Origin: Carnobacterium viridans
GTDB taxonomy: Bacteria > Bacillota > Bacilli > Lactobacillales > Carnobacteriaceae
Assembly (NCBI RefSeq): GCF_900102725.1
Contig: NZ_FNJW01000008.1
Span: 2,206,501-2,270,500 of the forward strand
DNA length: 64,000 nt
Direction: 5' to 3'
The notes under the pieces are model-generated. The model was given only the letters and a program-made list of their open reading frames with translations. It did not search any database and had not been told where the DNA came from. Every line of letters starts with the position of its first letter. Positions within the stretch are counted from its first letter, which is position 1. Made by a program: the position numbers and the translations under genes. Of the stretch, positions 1-8,498 are shown one piece after another.

Positions 1-393
1 AATATTCGTGTAGCTTTTAATAAAAATGGTGGTTCATTAGGCGAAAAAGGGTCTGTTAGTTATATGTTCGATCGAAAAGGATATATCGCAATTGAACGTG
101 AAGGATTAGATGTAGATGAAGATACGATGCTAATGAGCGTTTTAGAGGCTGGCGGAGATGAAATGGAAACGTCAGATGAAGTATTTGAAATTTACACTGA
201 TCCCTCTGATTTACCAGATGTGCGAGACGCTTTAGAAAAAGAAGGTTACACATTAGCGCAAGCTGAAGTAACCATGATTCCGCAAACAACGGTTCAGTTG
301 CCAGAAGATAAAAAAGCTTTATTTAATCAAATGATCGATAAACTTGAAGAAGATGACGACGTATCAGAGGTTTTTCACAACGCTGAATTATAA
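1..393 (+). CDS. YebC/PmpR-family regulator, 5' end missing
   Basis: The reading frame is open from base 1 and ends at a TAA at 391-393, so the start lies outside the window. The visible 130 residues begin NIRVAFNKNGGSLGEKG and continue with SYMFDRKG, which are hallmarks of the YebC/TACO1 family. Family members are about 240 residues long, so roughly the N-terminal 110 are missing. The family comprises cytoplasmic DNA-binding regulators and, in recent work, factors that relieve ribosome stalling at proline stretches. The acidic C-terminus is typical. It is followed by a strong terminator and is transcriptionally separate from comGA. Confidence 0.9.
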   Translation, partial: NIRVAFNKNGGSLGEKGSVSYMFDRKGYIAIEREGLDVDEDTMLMSVLEAGGDEMETSDEVFEIYTDPSDLPDVRDALEKEGYTLAQAEVTMIPQTTVQLPEDKKALFNQMIDKLEEDDDVSEVFHNAEL

Positions 394-430
394 ACGACTA
401 ATTAAAAATAGTTCTGATTAAAATAAAAAA

Positions 431-477
431 TTAGTAATGTAAATCCCTTTTGTGGACTTACATTGCTAATTTTTTTA
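431..477 (+). terminator. Rho-independent terminator after the YebC-type gene
   Basis: A 12-bp stem (431-442 with 458-469, one G-U pair) is followed by a run of seven T. Confidence 0.8.
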
Positions 478-609
478 TTTATTTTACCAAGCTCACATTA
501 ATAATACAAAATGTTTTTGAAATAGCTGAAAAAATAACGAAATCCATTAGTATTTACATACATTTAAACTAAGATCATTAAAAGAAATAAAGAGAGAGGA
601 GGACCAAAA

Positions 610-1677
610 ATGGAAATTGAAGAGTTTGCTCAATATAGTATTGTAAAAGCTCAAGAAGTAGGAACTAGCGATATTCATATTTTACCTGAGGAAAATCATT
701 ACAGTTTGTATTTTCGAATTGGCGGGAAAATGAGTTTTTGGAATAGTGTACCCGAAGAAAATGGAAAACGAGTTATCTCATATTTTAAATATTTATCCAA
801 TATGGATGTAGGAGAGCGAAGAAAACCTCAAAGTGGAGCTTCACAACTGCTAATAAATGGAAAGGCTATAGCCTTACGATTTTCAACGATCACTAATTTC
901 CGAGCTCAAGAATCGATGGTAATCAGAATTTTAAATTCAGCTGCTCATTTATCGTTATTGAAAACAACTTACTTTAAAAAAGAAGTACAGATGATTGAGC
1001 AATTGGCTCAGTTTAATAGTGGATTGCTGATTTTTTCCGGACCGGTTGGATCGGGAAAAACAACAACGATGTATCAACTTGTTCGTGAAAGCTATTTGGT
1101 AAGTAAACAACAAGTCATTACGGTCGAGGATCCAGTAGAAATTGAAGAACCGTTATTTTTACAAACACAAGTGAATGAAAAAGCTGGAATTACTTATGAG
1201 ACCCTTTTAAAGTCTAGTTTACGCCACCATCCGGATACCATTATTATAGGTGAAATAAGAGATGAAGAAACAGCGAAAATGGTGATTAGAGGAGCTCTAA
1301 CCGGACATCTGATAATCGCAAGTGTTCATGCTAAGAATACTGTAGGGGTTGTTTCTCGTCTGCTAGAACTAGGTGTAACACAAGAACAATTAAAACAAAC
1401 ATTGCTTGGTGTAGTATTTCAAAAGTTAATCCCAAAATATTGCCCATTTTGTAAGGGAGACTGTGACCCTGCATGTGCGCACAATAATTTATATGAAAAA
1501 AGAGCCATTTTATATGATGTTTTATCGAGAAAAGAACTCAAGCAATTTCTCTCTCAAACACACTCAGAAGAAGAGATTCAAGAAAAACTTACAAGGTCGT
1601 TTAACTTATTGCTAAGAAAGGCGTACGCATATGGCTATATCAGCGAAAAAAATTATATTCAATTCCAGATTCCTTAA
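610..1677 (+). CDS. comGA: ComGA, competence pseudopilus assembly ATPase
   Basis: This is the traffic ATPase of the GspE/PilB family that powers assembly of the competence pseudopilus at the inner face of the membrane for DNA uptake. Walker A is GPVGSGKTT around residues 144-152. The Asp-box and Walker B region follows (VEDPVEIEEP, then TIIIGEIRDEETA). A Cys cluster, CPFCKGDCDPAC, lies near residue 278 and resembles the zinc motif of this family. At 355 residues it has the short ComGA form without a long N-terminal domain. The start follows an AGAGAGGAGG ribosome site at 592-601. It is the first gene of a seven-gene operon, and its end overlaps comGB by 47 bp. Confidence 0.96.
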   Translation: MEIEEFAQYSIVKAQEVGTSDIHILPEENHYSLYFRIGGKMSFWNSVPEENGKRVISYFKYLSNMDVGERRKPQSGASQLLINGKAIALRFSTITNFRAQESMVIRILNSAAHLSLLKTTYFKKEVQMIEQLAQFNSGLLIFSGPVGSGKTTTMYQLVRESYLVSKQQVITVEDPVEIEEPLFLQTQVNEKAGITYETLLKSSLRHHPDTIIIGEIRDEETAKMVIRGALTGHLIIASVHAKNTVGVVSRLLELGVTQEQLKQTLLGVVFQKLIPKYCPFCKGDCDPACAHNNLYEKRAILYDVLSRKELKQFLSQTHSEEEIQEKLTRSFNLLLRKAYAYGYISEKNYIQFQIP

Positions 1678-2689
1678 AAGAAAATCTTTAGCTGTACAGG
1701 CAGCATTTTTAAATAAACTTTCTACACTGATGACTCAAGGATTCTCTTTAAAAGAGGCTCTGTTATTTTTAAAAATGATTTTACCACAAGAAGACCAATG
1801 GATTCAATCGATTCTTGAAGAATTAGAAAATGGAGAACGGTTTGATAATAGTTTAAAAAAACACGGATTTTCTGAACGCATCTCTTCTCAGATTTATTTA
1901 TCTTTTATCCATGGAAATCTGACAGAAGCATTGGCAGCCAGTGGAAACTACTTAGAAGAAAAAGAGAAGCAGCGAAGTCAATTAACTAAATTGTTACAGT
2001 ATCCTATTTTTTTATTGCTGTTTATGATTGGTATTTTAATGGCTATTCGTTTTATGATCTTACCTAATTATGAACAAATGAACGGGAGTCAGGAATCTAT
2101 TATTAATACATTTTCAATAAAATTTATTTATTATTTCCCAACCTTTTTGGGTGTTTTTTCAGTGGTGGTTTGTCTAATGATTTTAGTGATTCGTCATCAA
2201 TTGGGAAAACAAACTGCCCTTCAGCGTACTGTTTTTTTTATGAAAATTCCGATTCTTTCAACACTATTAAGACTATACTACACAAATTTATTTAGTTATG
2301 AATGGAGCCAATTATTAAAAAGCGGCCATCAAATGAATAAAATCATTGAATTAATGCAGACGAAGGAAACAACTCAACTGATGCAAGAAGTAGCTTGCAA
2401 GATGGAAGAGGAGCTGAGAACGGGTCAAGATTTCAAAGAATCGATGAGCAGCTTTAATTTTTTTAATCGTGAATTAGGGTTTATCATCATACATGGCGAA
2501 GCGACCAGCCGATTAGGAATTGAATTAGCTGTGTATGCCCAAGATTGTCAATTAAGATTAACAGTGCAAATCCAAAAGTTGCTTGGTTACATCCAACCGA
2601 TTATCTTTTTAATTATTGCGTTTTTTATTATGTGTGTTTATTTAGCTTTATTATTGCCAACGTTTTCTATGATGGAGGGAATCTTATGA
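1631..2689 (+). CDS. comGB: ComGB, competence pseudopilus membrane platform protein
   Basis: ComGB is the polytopic inner-membrane protein of the GspF/PilC family around which the pseudopilus is assembled. Two T2SF-type halves are visible. The first has its hydrophobic segment near residues 120-145 (LLFMIGILMAIRFMILP). The second ends in the long terminal membrane segment IIFLIIAFFIMCVYLALLLP. Its 352 residues match the family. The start inside comGA gives a 47-bp overlap, common in comG operons and suggesting translational coupling. The stop overlaps the comGC start as ATGA. Confidence 0.95.
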   Translation: MAISAKKIIFNSRFLKRKSLAVQAAFLNKLSTLMTQGFSLKEALLFLKMILPQEDQWIQSILEELENGERFDNSLKKHGFSERISSQIYLSFIHGNLTEALAASGNYLEEKEKQRSQLTKLLQYPIFLLLFMIGILMAIRFMILPNYEQMNGSQESIINTFSIKFIYYFPTFLGVFSVVVCLMILVIRHQLGKQTALQRTVFFMKIPILSTLLRLYYTNLFSYEWSQLLKSGHQMNKIIELMQTKETTQLMQEVACKMEEELRTGQDFKESMSSFNFFNRELGFIIIHGEATSRLGIELAVYAQDCQLRLTVQIQKLLGYIQPIIFLIIAFFIMCVYLALLLPTFSMMEGIL

Positions 2690-3009
2690 AGAAGAAAAAA
2701 ATGCTGAATCAAAAAGGATTTACACTTATTGAAATGGTAATGGTTTTATTTATTATTTCAGTATTGATGCTCCTTATTGTTCCAAATATAGTGAAACAAA
2801 AAGACTCTATTGATGTTCAAGGAACAGAAGCCTTGGTGACTGTTATCCAAACACAAGTAGAACTTTATGAATTAGATGGTCAACAAGAGGCTGTTTCCTT
2901 AGATTCATTACAGCAGCAAGGCTATTTATCTGCTAAACAAGTGAAACAAGCTACCGCAAAATCTATTACTATTACAAATGGTATCGTAAGCTCAAGCAAA
3001 AGAGAATGA
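2686..3009 (+). CDS. comGC: ComGC, major competence pseudopilin
   Basis: The start is placed at the ATG overlapping the comGB stop (ATGA), preceded by GGAGGGA; a longer in-frame reading upstream lies inside comGB and is not credible. The 107-residue product has a short basic leader and then the type IV prepilin motif QKGFTLIEMVMVLFII. The prepilin peptidase ComC cleaves such proteins after Gly, leaving N-methylated Phe. ComGC is the main subunit of the pseudopilus that carries DNA through the cell wall. The stop overlaps the start of comGD. Confidence 0.95.
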   Translation: MKKKKMLNQKGFTLIEMVMVLFIISVLMLLIVPNIVKQKDSIDVQGTEALVTVIQTQVELYELDGQQEAVSLDSLQQQGYLSAKQVKQATAKSITITNGIVSSSKRE

Positions 3010-3443
3010 AACCTCTAAATGAAAAAGGGATGATGCTTTTTGAGATGCTTCTTGTTTTATTCATTGCGACAGTTTTAGTCTTGATTCCAACTATTTATAC
3101 CAAACAAACTAAAAACCAATTAGAAAATCAGCTTTTTATTGAAGAATTTCAAAGTCATATGACAGCTATTCAAAATTATGCTGTTTTATCTGGACAAGTA
3201 ACCATGATGACTGTGTCTTCTCAATATAAGACAGTTCAATTTAAAGTTATTGGAGATGAGAAGAACGCATTAAATCAGCTGATTTATTTACCAGAAACGA
3301 TCACGACCCCTACGTATAAAACGTATTATTTTAATGGCTATACTGGGAACTTAAGAAATTTTGATACATTGGTTTTTTTTATTAACCAACAAAGACACAC
3401 AATGACTTTTCAGTTAGGGAGTGGACGATATAAGTGGCAGTAA
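3006..3443 (+). CDS. comGD: ComGD, minor competence pseudopilin
   Basis: The product has 145 residues with a prepilin-like N-terminus, NEKGMMLFEMLLVLFIA, and one hydrophobic helix; the rest is a globular, mostly beta domain. The Gly-Met-Met-Leu variant of the cleavage site keeps the Glu at +5 relative to the mature end (as read here), as in pseudopilins. ComGD is a minor subunit needed for pseudopilus assembly. Its ATG overlaps the comGC stop in an ATGA, consistent with coupled translation. The assignment rests on the prepilin motif and position in the operon, as overall conservation of minor pseudopilins is low. Confidence 0.9.
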   Translation: MKPLNEKGMMLFEMLLVLFIATVLVLIPTIYTKQTKNQLENQLFIEEFQSHMTAIQNYAVLSGQVTMMTVSSQYKTVQFKVIGDEKNALNQLIYLPETITTPTYKTYYFNGYTGNLRNFDTLVFFINQQRHTMTFQLGSGRYKWQ

Positions 3444-3771
3444 GAAACTAAACCAAAAAGGGTATTTGTTGATTGAAAGTTTAGTAGCTTTTTCTTTAGT
3501 GAGTTTGTGCATCGCTAGTTATATTCCGTTCATTGTAGGCATGCTAAAAAAAATAGACACAGAAAAAACGACCGTTGAAATGCACCGTATACAGTATGAA
3601 CAAATCCAAAAAATTGAACAGCATCAAGCAGTAGATTCTACTTGGAAAACAGGAGGAAAGATTTATACCATTAATCCTCTAATAGATAATAGTCGAAAAG
3701 GGGTACGGATAACTTATGAAAACGAAGAAATTTTCATTGAAGTCCGCTCGTTTCAAACGTCCATCCCTTGA
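3421..3771 (+). CDS. comGE: ComGE, minor competence pseudopilin
   Basis: The product is a small protein of about 116 residues with the prepilin-type segment NQKGYLLIESLVAFSLVSL and one membrane helix. The start is uncertain. The first usable codon is GTG at 3421, but the only AGGGAG-like ribosome site (3416-3421) touches it, so initiation may occur a few codons later or by re-initiation after comGD. It overlaps comGD by 23 bp and comGF by 56 bp. The function (minor pseudopilus subunit) is inferred from the motif and its fifth place in the comG operon. Confidence 0.85.
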   Translation: MDDISGSKKLNQKGYLLIESLVAFSLVSLCIASYIPFIVGMLKKIDTEKTTVEMHRIQYEQIQKIEQHQAVDSTWKTGGKIYTINPLIDNSRKGVRITYENEEIFIEVRSFQTSIP

Positions 3772-4222
3772 TCAAAAAGGATTTACATTGATAGAAGCAT
3801 TAGTAGCACTATTTATTTTGGTCCTTTGTATTGTTCTATTAAATGTTGTTACAACTCAATATAAAACTATTCGTAAACAAACTTTCGAAGATCGACAGCT
3901 AGAATGGCATATGTTCTTAAATCAATTTGAGTATAGTTTAGAAGGACTTGTTTTGGTCAACACAAAACCTAATGAATTGCAGTTTAAGTTACTGGATGAT
4001 AAAGGCCAATTTAAAGAGATGATTTATTATGAAAAGTATGAGAATCTAGTTAGACGTCGAACGGGGGCGGGAGGTCATCAACCTATGTTGATGAAAGTCA
4101 AATCAATTAACTTTGTTGAAAAAAAATCATTTTTAGAGATAACTGTAACTTTTTCAAATCAAGAGACCTATCATGCGCAATTAGGTATTGAACATAATGC
4201 AGCGGGTATTCAAGATGAATGA
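3716..4222 (+). CDS. comGF: ComGF, minor competence pseudopilin
   Basis: The product has 168 residues: a basic N-terminus, the prepilin motif DQKGFTLIEALVALFILVL, then a soluble domain of mixed strands. Its length, composition and place in the operon match ComGF, a minor pseudopilin required for transformation. The ATG at 3716 lies inside comGE (56-bp overlap) with only a weak ribosome site upstream, so expression probably depends on translation of comGE. Its stop overlaps the likely comGG start. Confidence 0.9.
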   Translation: MKTKKFSLKSARFKRPSLDQKGFTLIEALVALFILVLCIVLLNVVTTQYKTIRKQTFEDRQLEWHMFLNQFEYSLEGLVLVNTKPNELQFKLLDDKGQFKEMIYYEKYENLVRRRTGAGGHQPMLMKVKSINFVEKKSFLEITVTFSNQETYHAQLGIEHNAAGIQDE

Positions 4223-4607
4223 AAAAGGTGCTGTATTGCCATCTGTAATGGTATTTCTTTTATTAATGAGTATCATGATTTTAGGTACGAATAGAGTGTT
4301 TGAGAATCAAATGAATCAGTTAAGAATGACGAAACACTATTATGAAGTAGAAAGTATGCTGATTTTAGCTAAGATGGAACTCAATAGTCAATATGAATTA
4401 GACAAAGAAATTCAAAAAGGAATCGTTACATTTCCTAATGGAATAGTGACTATTCAACGAAAAGAAGCAAATGTGTTTATCTTAACTGGAACGCTTAAAG
4501 ATGTATTTTCAAAGCAGCTAGAAGTCGAATTAACTCCAAGGATAACGGAAGAACTAAAAATCAAACAAGATAAAGAAGCAACTCCCACTTTACCTAATAA
4601 AAAGTAA
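4215..4607 (+). CDS. comGG: ComGG-like last pseudopilin of the comG operon
   Basis: The product of about 130 residues begins MNEKGAVLPSVMVFLLLMSI, a hydrophobic N-terminal helix preceded by a Gly that could be the prepilin peptidase site, though it lacks the classical Phe-Thr-Leu-Ile-Glu. ComGG proteins are poorly conserved; identity rests mainly on being the last operon gene with this topology. The ATG at 4215 follows an AGCGGGT-like site. In-frame TTG 4188 and ATG 4197 would add nine or six residues. The C-terminus is charged and Lys-rich. Confidence 0.8.
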   Translation: MNEKGAVLPSVMVFLLLMSIMILGTNRVFENQMNQLRMTKHYYEVESMLILAKMELNSQYELDKEIQKGIVTFPNGIVTIQRKEANVFILTGTLKDVFSKQLEVELTPRITEELKIKQDKEATPTLPNKK

Positions 4608-4623
4608 CTTACAGAAGAAGGCG

Positions 4624-4664
4624 AAGTAACCTCATTGCAAGCTTAGATGAGGTTATTTCTTTTT
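4624..4664 (+). terminator. Terminator of the comG operon
   Basis: A stem built from AAGTAACCTCAT and ATGAGGTTATTT (4624-4658) is followed by a T-rich tail up to 4664. It ends the comG transcript before pepP. Confidence 0.8.
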
Positions 4665-4746
4665 GTGGTCGTATTTGATATACTATTTGAATAGAAGTGG
4701 CTAATTCAACCAATCAATTAGATATAGATAAAAGGAGTGAGAAATA

Positions 4747-5808
4747 ATGACTAAATTAATTAAATTACGTGAAGGAATGAAAAAAAACGGAATTGATGCA
4801 TTATTAGTAACTAGTCCTTATAATTTGCGTTATGTTTCCAACTTTACAGGCACAACAGGTTTAAGCTTGATTACACTGGATAAAGCTTTTTTTGTAACGG
4901 ATTTTAGATATACTGAACAAGTAGCAACTCAAGCAGTAGGATTTGAAATTGTTACTAACGTGGGCCCAATTTTTAATGAGGTAGCAAGATTAGTAGACGA
5001 AAATAAGATTGAAAAGTTAGGGTTTGAACAGGATTTTATTACGTTTAGTACATTTGAATTACTAGAACAAATTATTTCAAGTGAATTGATCCCAGTAAAA
5101 GGATTGATTGAAGAGCTTAGAGAAGTTAAAAGTGAAACGGAAATTGAAACTATTAAAAAAGCTTGTTCTATTTCTGACGCAGCATTCAAGTTTATTTTGG
5201 GAGAAATCAAACCTGGAATGACCGAAATTGAAGTAGCTAATTTATTAGATTTTCATATGCGAGGTCTAGGCGCAACGGGGGTTTCATTTGAAACGATTGT
5301 TGCTAGTGGCATTCGTTCAGCCATGCCTCATGGGGTAGCAAGTCACAAGAAGATTGAAACAGGCGATTTTGTAACAATGGATTTTGGTTGTTACTATGAA
5401 GGATATGTTTCAGATATGACAAGAACAATTGCAGTAGGTGAACCAAGCGAAAAGTTAAAAGAGATTTATGCTATTACGTTAGAAGCTCAACTGAAAGTTA
5501 TTGATGCAGCTAAACCGGGAATGACTGGTGTTCAATTAGATGCTGTTGCCCGCGATCATATTGCTAAATATGGTTATGGAGAGGCTTTTGGCCATTCAAC
5601 AGGACATGGTATTGGATTAGAAATTCATGAAGGACCAAACGTTTCTAAGTTAGCAGAAAAAAGGTTTGTACCTAGGAATGTCATTACCAATGAACCCGGA
5701 ATTTATTTGCCAGGCTTTGGTGGGGTAAGAATTGAAGATGATTTAGTAATTACTAAAAATGGAAATGAGGTCATCACTCACTCTCCAAAAGAACTTATCA
5801 TATTATAA
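4747..5808 (+). CDS. pepP: Xaa-Pro aminopeptidase/dipeptidase (M24 family)
   Basis: This is a cytoplasmic metallopeptidase of the pita-bread fold that removes residues next to proline. The N-terminal creatinase-like domain spans about residues 1-125; the catalytic domain follows. Visible metal ligands are the two Asp in MDFGCYYEGYVSDMTRT, the His in GHSTGHGIGLEIHEG, and the Glu residues of NEPGIYLPGFGG and VRIEDDL. Its 353 residues and its place directly before efp match the short aminopeptidase P/YqhT type of Firmicutes. Dipeptidase PepQ is a close relative and cannot be excluded. The ATG follows AAAGGAGTGAG. Confidence 0.9.
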   Translation: MTKLIKLREGMKKNGIDALLVTSPYNLRYVSNFTGTTGLSLITLDKAFFVTDFRYTEQVATQAVGFEIVTNVGPIFNEVARLVDENKIEKLGFEQDFITFSTFELLEQIISSELIPVKGLIEELREVKSETEIETIKKACSISDAAFKFILGEIKPGMTEIEVANLLDFHMRGLGATGVSFETIVASGIRSAMPHGVASHKKIETGDFVTMDFGCYYEGYVSDMTRTIAVGEPSEKLKEIYAITLEAQLKVIDAAKPGMTGVQLDAVARDHIAKYGYGEAFGHSTGHGIGLEIHEGPNVSKLAEKRFVPRNVITNEPGIYLPGFGGVRIEDDLVITKNGNEVITHSPKELIIL

Positions 5809-5900
5809 CGTGATTAAAATTGACAATTTATTAGGCAGAACACTGAAAAAATGATACACTTATACAGAAAAATAGGAACGGACTCATAGGAGGAAATTAA

Positions 5901-6458
5901 ATGATTTCAGTAAATGATTTTAAAACAGGATTAACGATAGAAGTTGACGGTTCAATTTGGCGTGTTGTGGATTTTCAACATGTAAAACCAGGTAAAGGTG
6001 CTGCTTTTGTACGTTCAAAACTTAAAAATTTACGTTCTGGTGCAGTACAAGAAAAAACTTTCCGTGCAGGAGAAAAAGTAGCAAAAGCTCAAATCGATAA
6101 TAAAAAAATGCAATATTTATATGAAAGTGCTGGCGCATATGTATTTATGGATAATGAGTCATATGAACAAATAGAAATACCAGGTGATTCTATTGTTGAA
6201 GAATTAAAATATTTGAAAGAAAATATGGAAGTTCACATTTTAATGTATGATACAGAAGTATTAGGTGTTGAATTGCCAAATACAGTTCAATTGCGTGTAG
6301 CTGAAACTGAACCTGGTATTCGTGGGGATACTTCTTCAGGTGGAACAAAACCAGCAATTTTAGAAACAGGAACATCAGTAAATGTCCCTTTCTTTATCAA
6401 TGTGGATGATGTGTTGATTGTTAATACTCAAGATGGTTCTTACGTTTCTCGTGCATAA
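5901..6458 (+). CDS. efp: Elongation factor P
   Basis: Translation factor P binds between the P and E sites and rescues ribosomes stalled at consecutive prolines. The 185-residue protein shows the three-domain form: a KOW-like N-domain and two OB domains ending in [16 protein letters not shown] and a [12 protein letters not shown] tail. The loop [10 protein letters not shown] carries Lys32, the position post-translationally modified in Firmicutes such as Bacillus subtilis. The ribosome site is AGGAGG before the ATG. Pairing with an upstream peptidase gene and downstream asp23-nusB genes is conserved in the phylum. Confidence 0.98.
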   Translation: MISVNDFKTGLTIEVDGSIWRVVDFQHVKPGKGAAFVRSKLKNLRSGAVQEKTFRAGEKVAKAQIDNKKMQYLYESAGAYVFMDNESYEQIEIPGDSIVEELKYLKENMEVHILMYDTEVLGVELPNTVQLRVAETEPGIRGDTSSGGTKPAILETGTSVNVPFFINVDDVLIVNTQDGSYVSRA

Positions 6459-6504
6459 TCAGTTGAAATTAAAATGAAATTAGTAAATATAGGAGGTTTG
6501 CCAA

Positions 6505-6930
6505 ATGGCTGAAGAATCGACAGTTGCAATAAATGATACTAAAGGTACACTTGGAGAAATTGAAGTAGCTCCTGAGGTAATTGAAGTGATTTCTGGTATT
6601 GCTGCAAGCAAGGTAGATGGAGTCTATGCAATGCAAGGAAAACTTGCTTCTGGTGTTTCTGAATTATTTGGTCGAGTAGACCACAAAAAAGGTGTCCATT
6701 TAACATCCGATGAAGAAGGCTTGAAGGTAGATATTTATTGCTACTTTATTTATGGTGTATCGGTACCAAAAGTTGCTTTAGAAATTCAAGAAAAAGTAAG
6801 AGAACAATTGTTGCAGATGACAGATATAACATTAGCTGAAGTAAATGTTCATATTGTAGGAATTATTCCAGAAAAAACAGAATTACAAGAATTATTAGAT
6901 CTTGATCAAGAAGAAGATGGTGACGAATAG
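6505..6930 (+). CDS. Asp23/Gls24-family envelope stress protein (YqhY-like)
   Basis: The 141-residue acidic protein has the Asp23 fold, with the typical stretch EVAPEVIEVISGIAASKVDGVYAM and a later YGVSVPKVALEIQEKVREQL. Family members are cytoplasmic; some associate with the membrane through AmaP, and YqhY of Bacillus affects fatty-acid synthesis and lies before nusB as here. The stop TAG shares one base with the GTG of nusB, so the two are coupled. The ribosome site is AGGAGG. The precise role is unknown. Confidence 0.9.
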   Translation: MAEESTVAINDTKGTLGEIEVAPEVIEVISGIAASKVDGVYAMQGKLASGVSELFGRVDHKKGVHLTSDEEGLKVDIYCYFIYGVSVPKVALEIQEKVREQLLQMTDITLAEVNVHIVGIIPEKTELQELLDLDQEEDGDE

Positions 6931-7373
6931 TGAGTTTAACACGACGTGATATTAGAGAAAAAGCCTTACAATCACTTTTTCAACTTTCTGCTAATGAAGA
7001 TTTATCGAAAGAAGAAGCTATGCAACAAGCATTAACTAGTGAAGATGAGTTAGCTGATGAAGTTGAAACAGTTCTGGTACCAAGTTATTTAGACTTACTT
7101 GTATCAGGTGTAATGGAAAAACAAGATGAAATCGATAAAAGAATTAAAGCTCACTTAGAGAATTGGTCCCTAAATCGTCTTGCTAAAACAGATTTAATGA
7201 TTATTCGAATCGCAATCTTTGAGATGATGTATGTTTCAGATGTGCCAGACAGAGTTGCATTGAATGAAGCACTAGAAATTACCAAAAAGTACAGTGATGA
7301 AAAATCTAGAAAATTTGTTAATGGTGTTTTAGCAAACATAGTAAATGAGAACAGTGAAGATGAAGCTGAATAA
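6930..7373 (+). CDS. nusB: Transcription antitermination factor NusB
   Basis: NusB with NusE (ribosomal protein S10) binds boxA RNA and promotes rRNA antitermination. The 147-residue all-helical protein begins SLTRRDIREKALQSLFQL and has the conserved C-terminal pattern RVALNEALEITKKYSDEKSRKFVNG (its parts are visible at 7250-7325). Translation starts at a GTG that overlaps the stop of the preceding gene by one base. The N-terminal Arg-rich helix is the RNA-binding face known for the family. Confidence 0.96.
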   Translation: MSLTRRDIREKALQSLFQLSANEDLSKEEAMQQALTSEDELADEVETVLVPSYLDLLVSGVMEKQDEIDKRIKAHLENWSLNRLAKTDLMIIRIAIFEMMYVSDVPDRVALNEALEITKKYSDEKSRKFVNGVLANIVNENSEDEAE

Positions 7374-7513
7374 GCTTTGTTTTCATTGTTTTTTTGCTTA
7401 AGTTACAGTTTGTAAAAGTTTCACGAGACTGATTTGAGGGTGTAATTGAGCTAATTCTTATGATAAGATAGACAGGGTAAAGTTTAATTGAGAAGAAAAG
7501 GATGGGATTCTTT

Positions 7514-8380
7514 ATGAGCGCAATAATCATGAGTGGTAAAACATTGGCCGATGAAATGACGATTGAAATGCAAAATGATGTCAATCAACTTAAGAAAAAG
7601 GGAGTTACTCCTGGTTTAGTTGTATTATTAGTTGGTGAAGATTCTGCAAGTCAAACGTATGTAAAAAATAAAGAAAAACGTGCAAAAGCATTAGGCTTTC
7701 ATTCGCTCATTAGGCACTATCCAGTAGATATAACTGAAGAAGAATTATTAAATGAAGTCAATCACTATAATGAAGATCCAGCCTTTCATGGCATATTAGT
7801 GCAATTGCCATTACCAAAACAGATTGATTCAGATAAAGTAGTAAATGCAATTGACTCGGTAAAAGATGTGGATGGTTTCCATCCTATAAATATGGGGAAA
7901 TTACTAATAGGGCAACCAGATAAGATACCGTGTACACCCTATGGCATTATAAAACTATTGGAACGTTATCAGGTAGATATTGATGGCAAAACTGCGGTGA
8001 TGATAGGACGCAGCAATATTGTTGGAAAACCGATGGCTCAATTATTAATGATGAAGAATGCAACCGTAACTATTGCTCATTCTAGAACAAAAGATTTAGC
8101 TGCACTAGCCCGTACAGCTGATATTTTAGTTGTAGCAATCGGTAGAGGACATTTTGTAACAAAAGAGTTTATCAAGCCAGGTGCTGCAGTAATAGATGTA
8201 GGAATGAACCGTGATAAAAATGGGAAATTAATCGGTGATGTTAAAAGTGACGAGGTAGCTGAGGTTGCAGGTTATTTAACTCCTGTTCCTAAAGGTGTAG
8301 GACCCATGACTATCACTATGTTGCTTTATCAAACGATTGAAAGTGCAAAAAAGATTAGTGCATTATCAAAAAAAATGTAA
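7514..8380 (+). CDS. folD: FolD, methylenetetrahydrofolate dehydrogenase/cyclohydrolase
   Basis: This bifunctional cytoplasmic enzyme oxidises 5,10-methylene-THF to methenyl-THF with NADP and hydrolyses it to 10-formyl-THF, supplying one-carbon units for purines and formyl-Met. Motifs visible are the catalytic Tyr/Lys region [29 protein letters not shown], the nucleotide-binding [17 protein letters not shown] and [11 protein letters not shown]. The start at 7514 (MSAIIMSGK) has AAGGATGGG at a good distance; an ATG at 7502 would add four residues. It is the first gene of the folD-xseA-xseB-ispA-tlyA group. Confidence 0.97.
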   Translation: MSAIIMSGKTLADEMTIEMQNDVNQLKKKGVTPGLVVLLVGEDSASQTYVKNKEKRAKALGFHSLIRHYPVDITEEELLNEVNHYNEDPAFHGILVQLPLPKQIDSDKVVNAIDSVKDVDGFHPINMGKLLIGQPDKIPCTPYGIIKLLERYQVDIDGKTAVMIGRSNIVGKPMAQLLMMKNATVTIAHSRTKDLAALARTADILVVAIGRGHFVTKEFIKPGAAVIDVGMNRDKNGKLIGDVKSDEVAEVAGYLTPVPKGVGPMTITMLLYQTIESAKKISALSKKM

Positions 8381-8498
8381 GGCATAAAAATTGTTCTTGA
8401 AAAAAGATGAGAATAAGCCAGAGTTAACGATAAAAATAAAAATAACAAATAAAGAGCTGTTTTCAATTTATGCAATGCTGCTAAAAGGAGAGAATACA

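Noticed and set aside
535-543. TAACGAAAT upstream of comGA as a competence sigma-factor box
   Set aside because: It matches the streptococcal TACGAATA only loosely and lacks the upstream T stretch at the usual place.
2545-2685. A longer N-terminus for ComGC
   Set aside because: It lies inside comGB, and the ATG at 2686 has a GGAGGGA site and gives a normal prepilin leader.
5820-5857. TTGACA before efp with TGATAC downstream as a promoter
   Set aside because: The spacing is 26 bases, far from 17; no better -35 was visible, so it was not listed.
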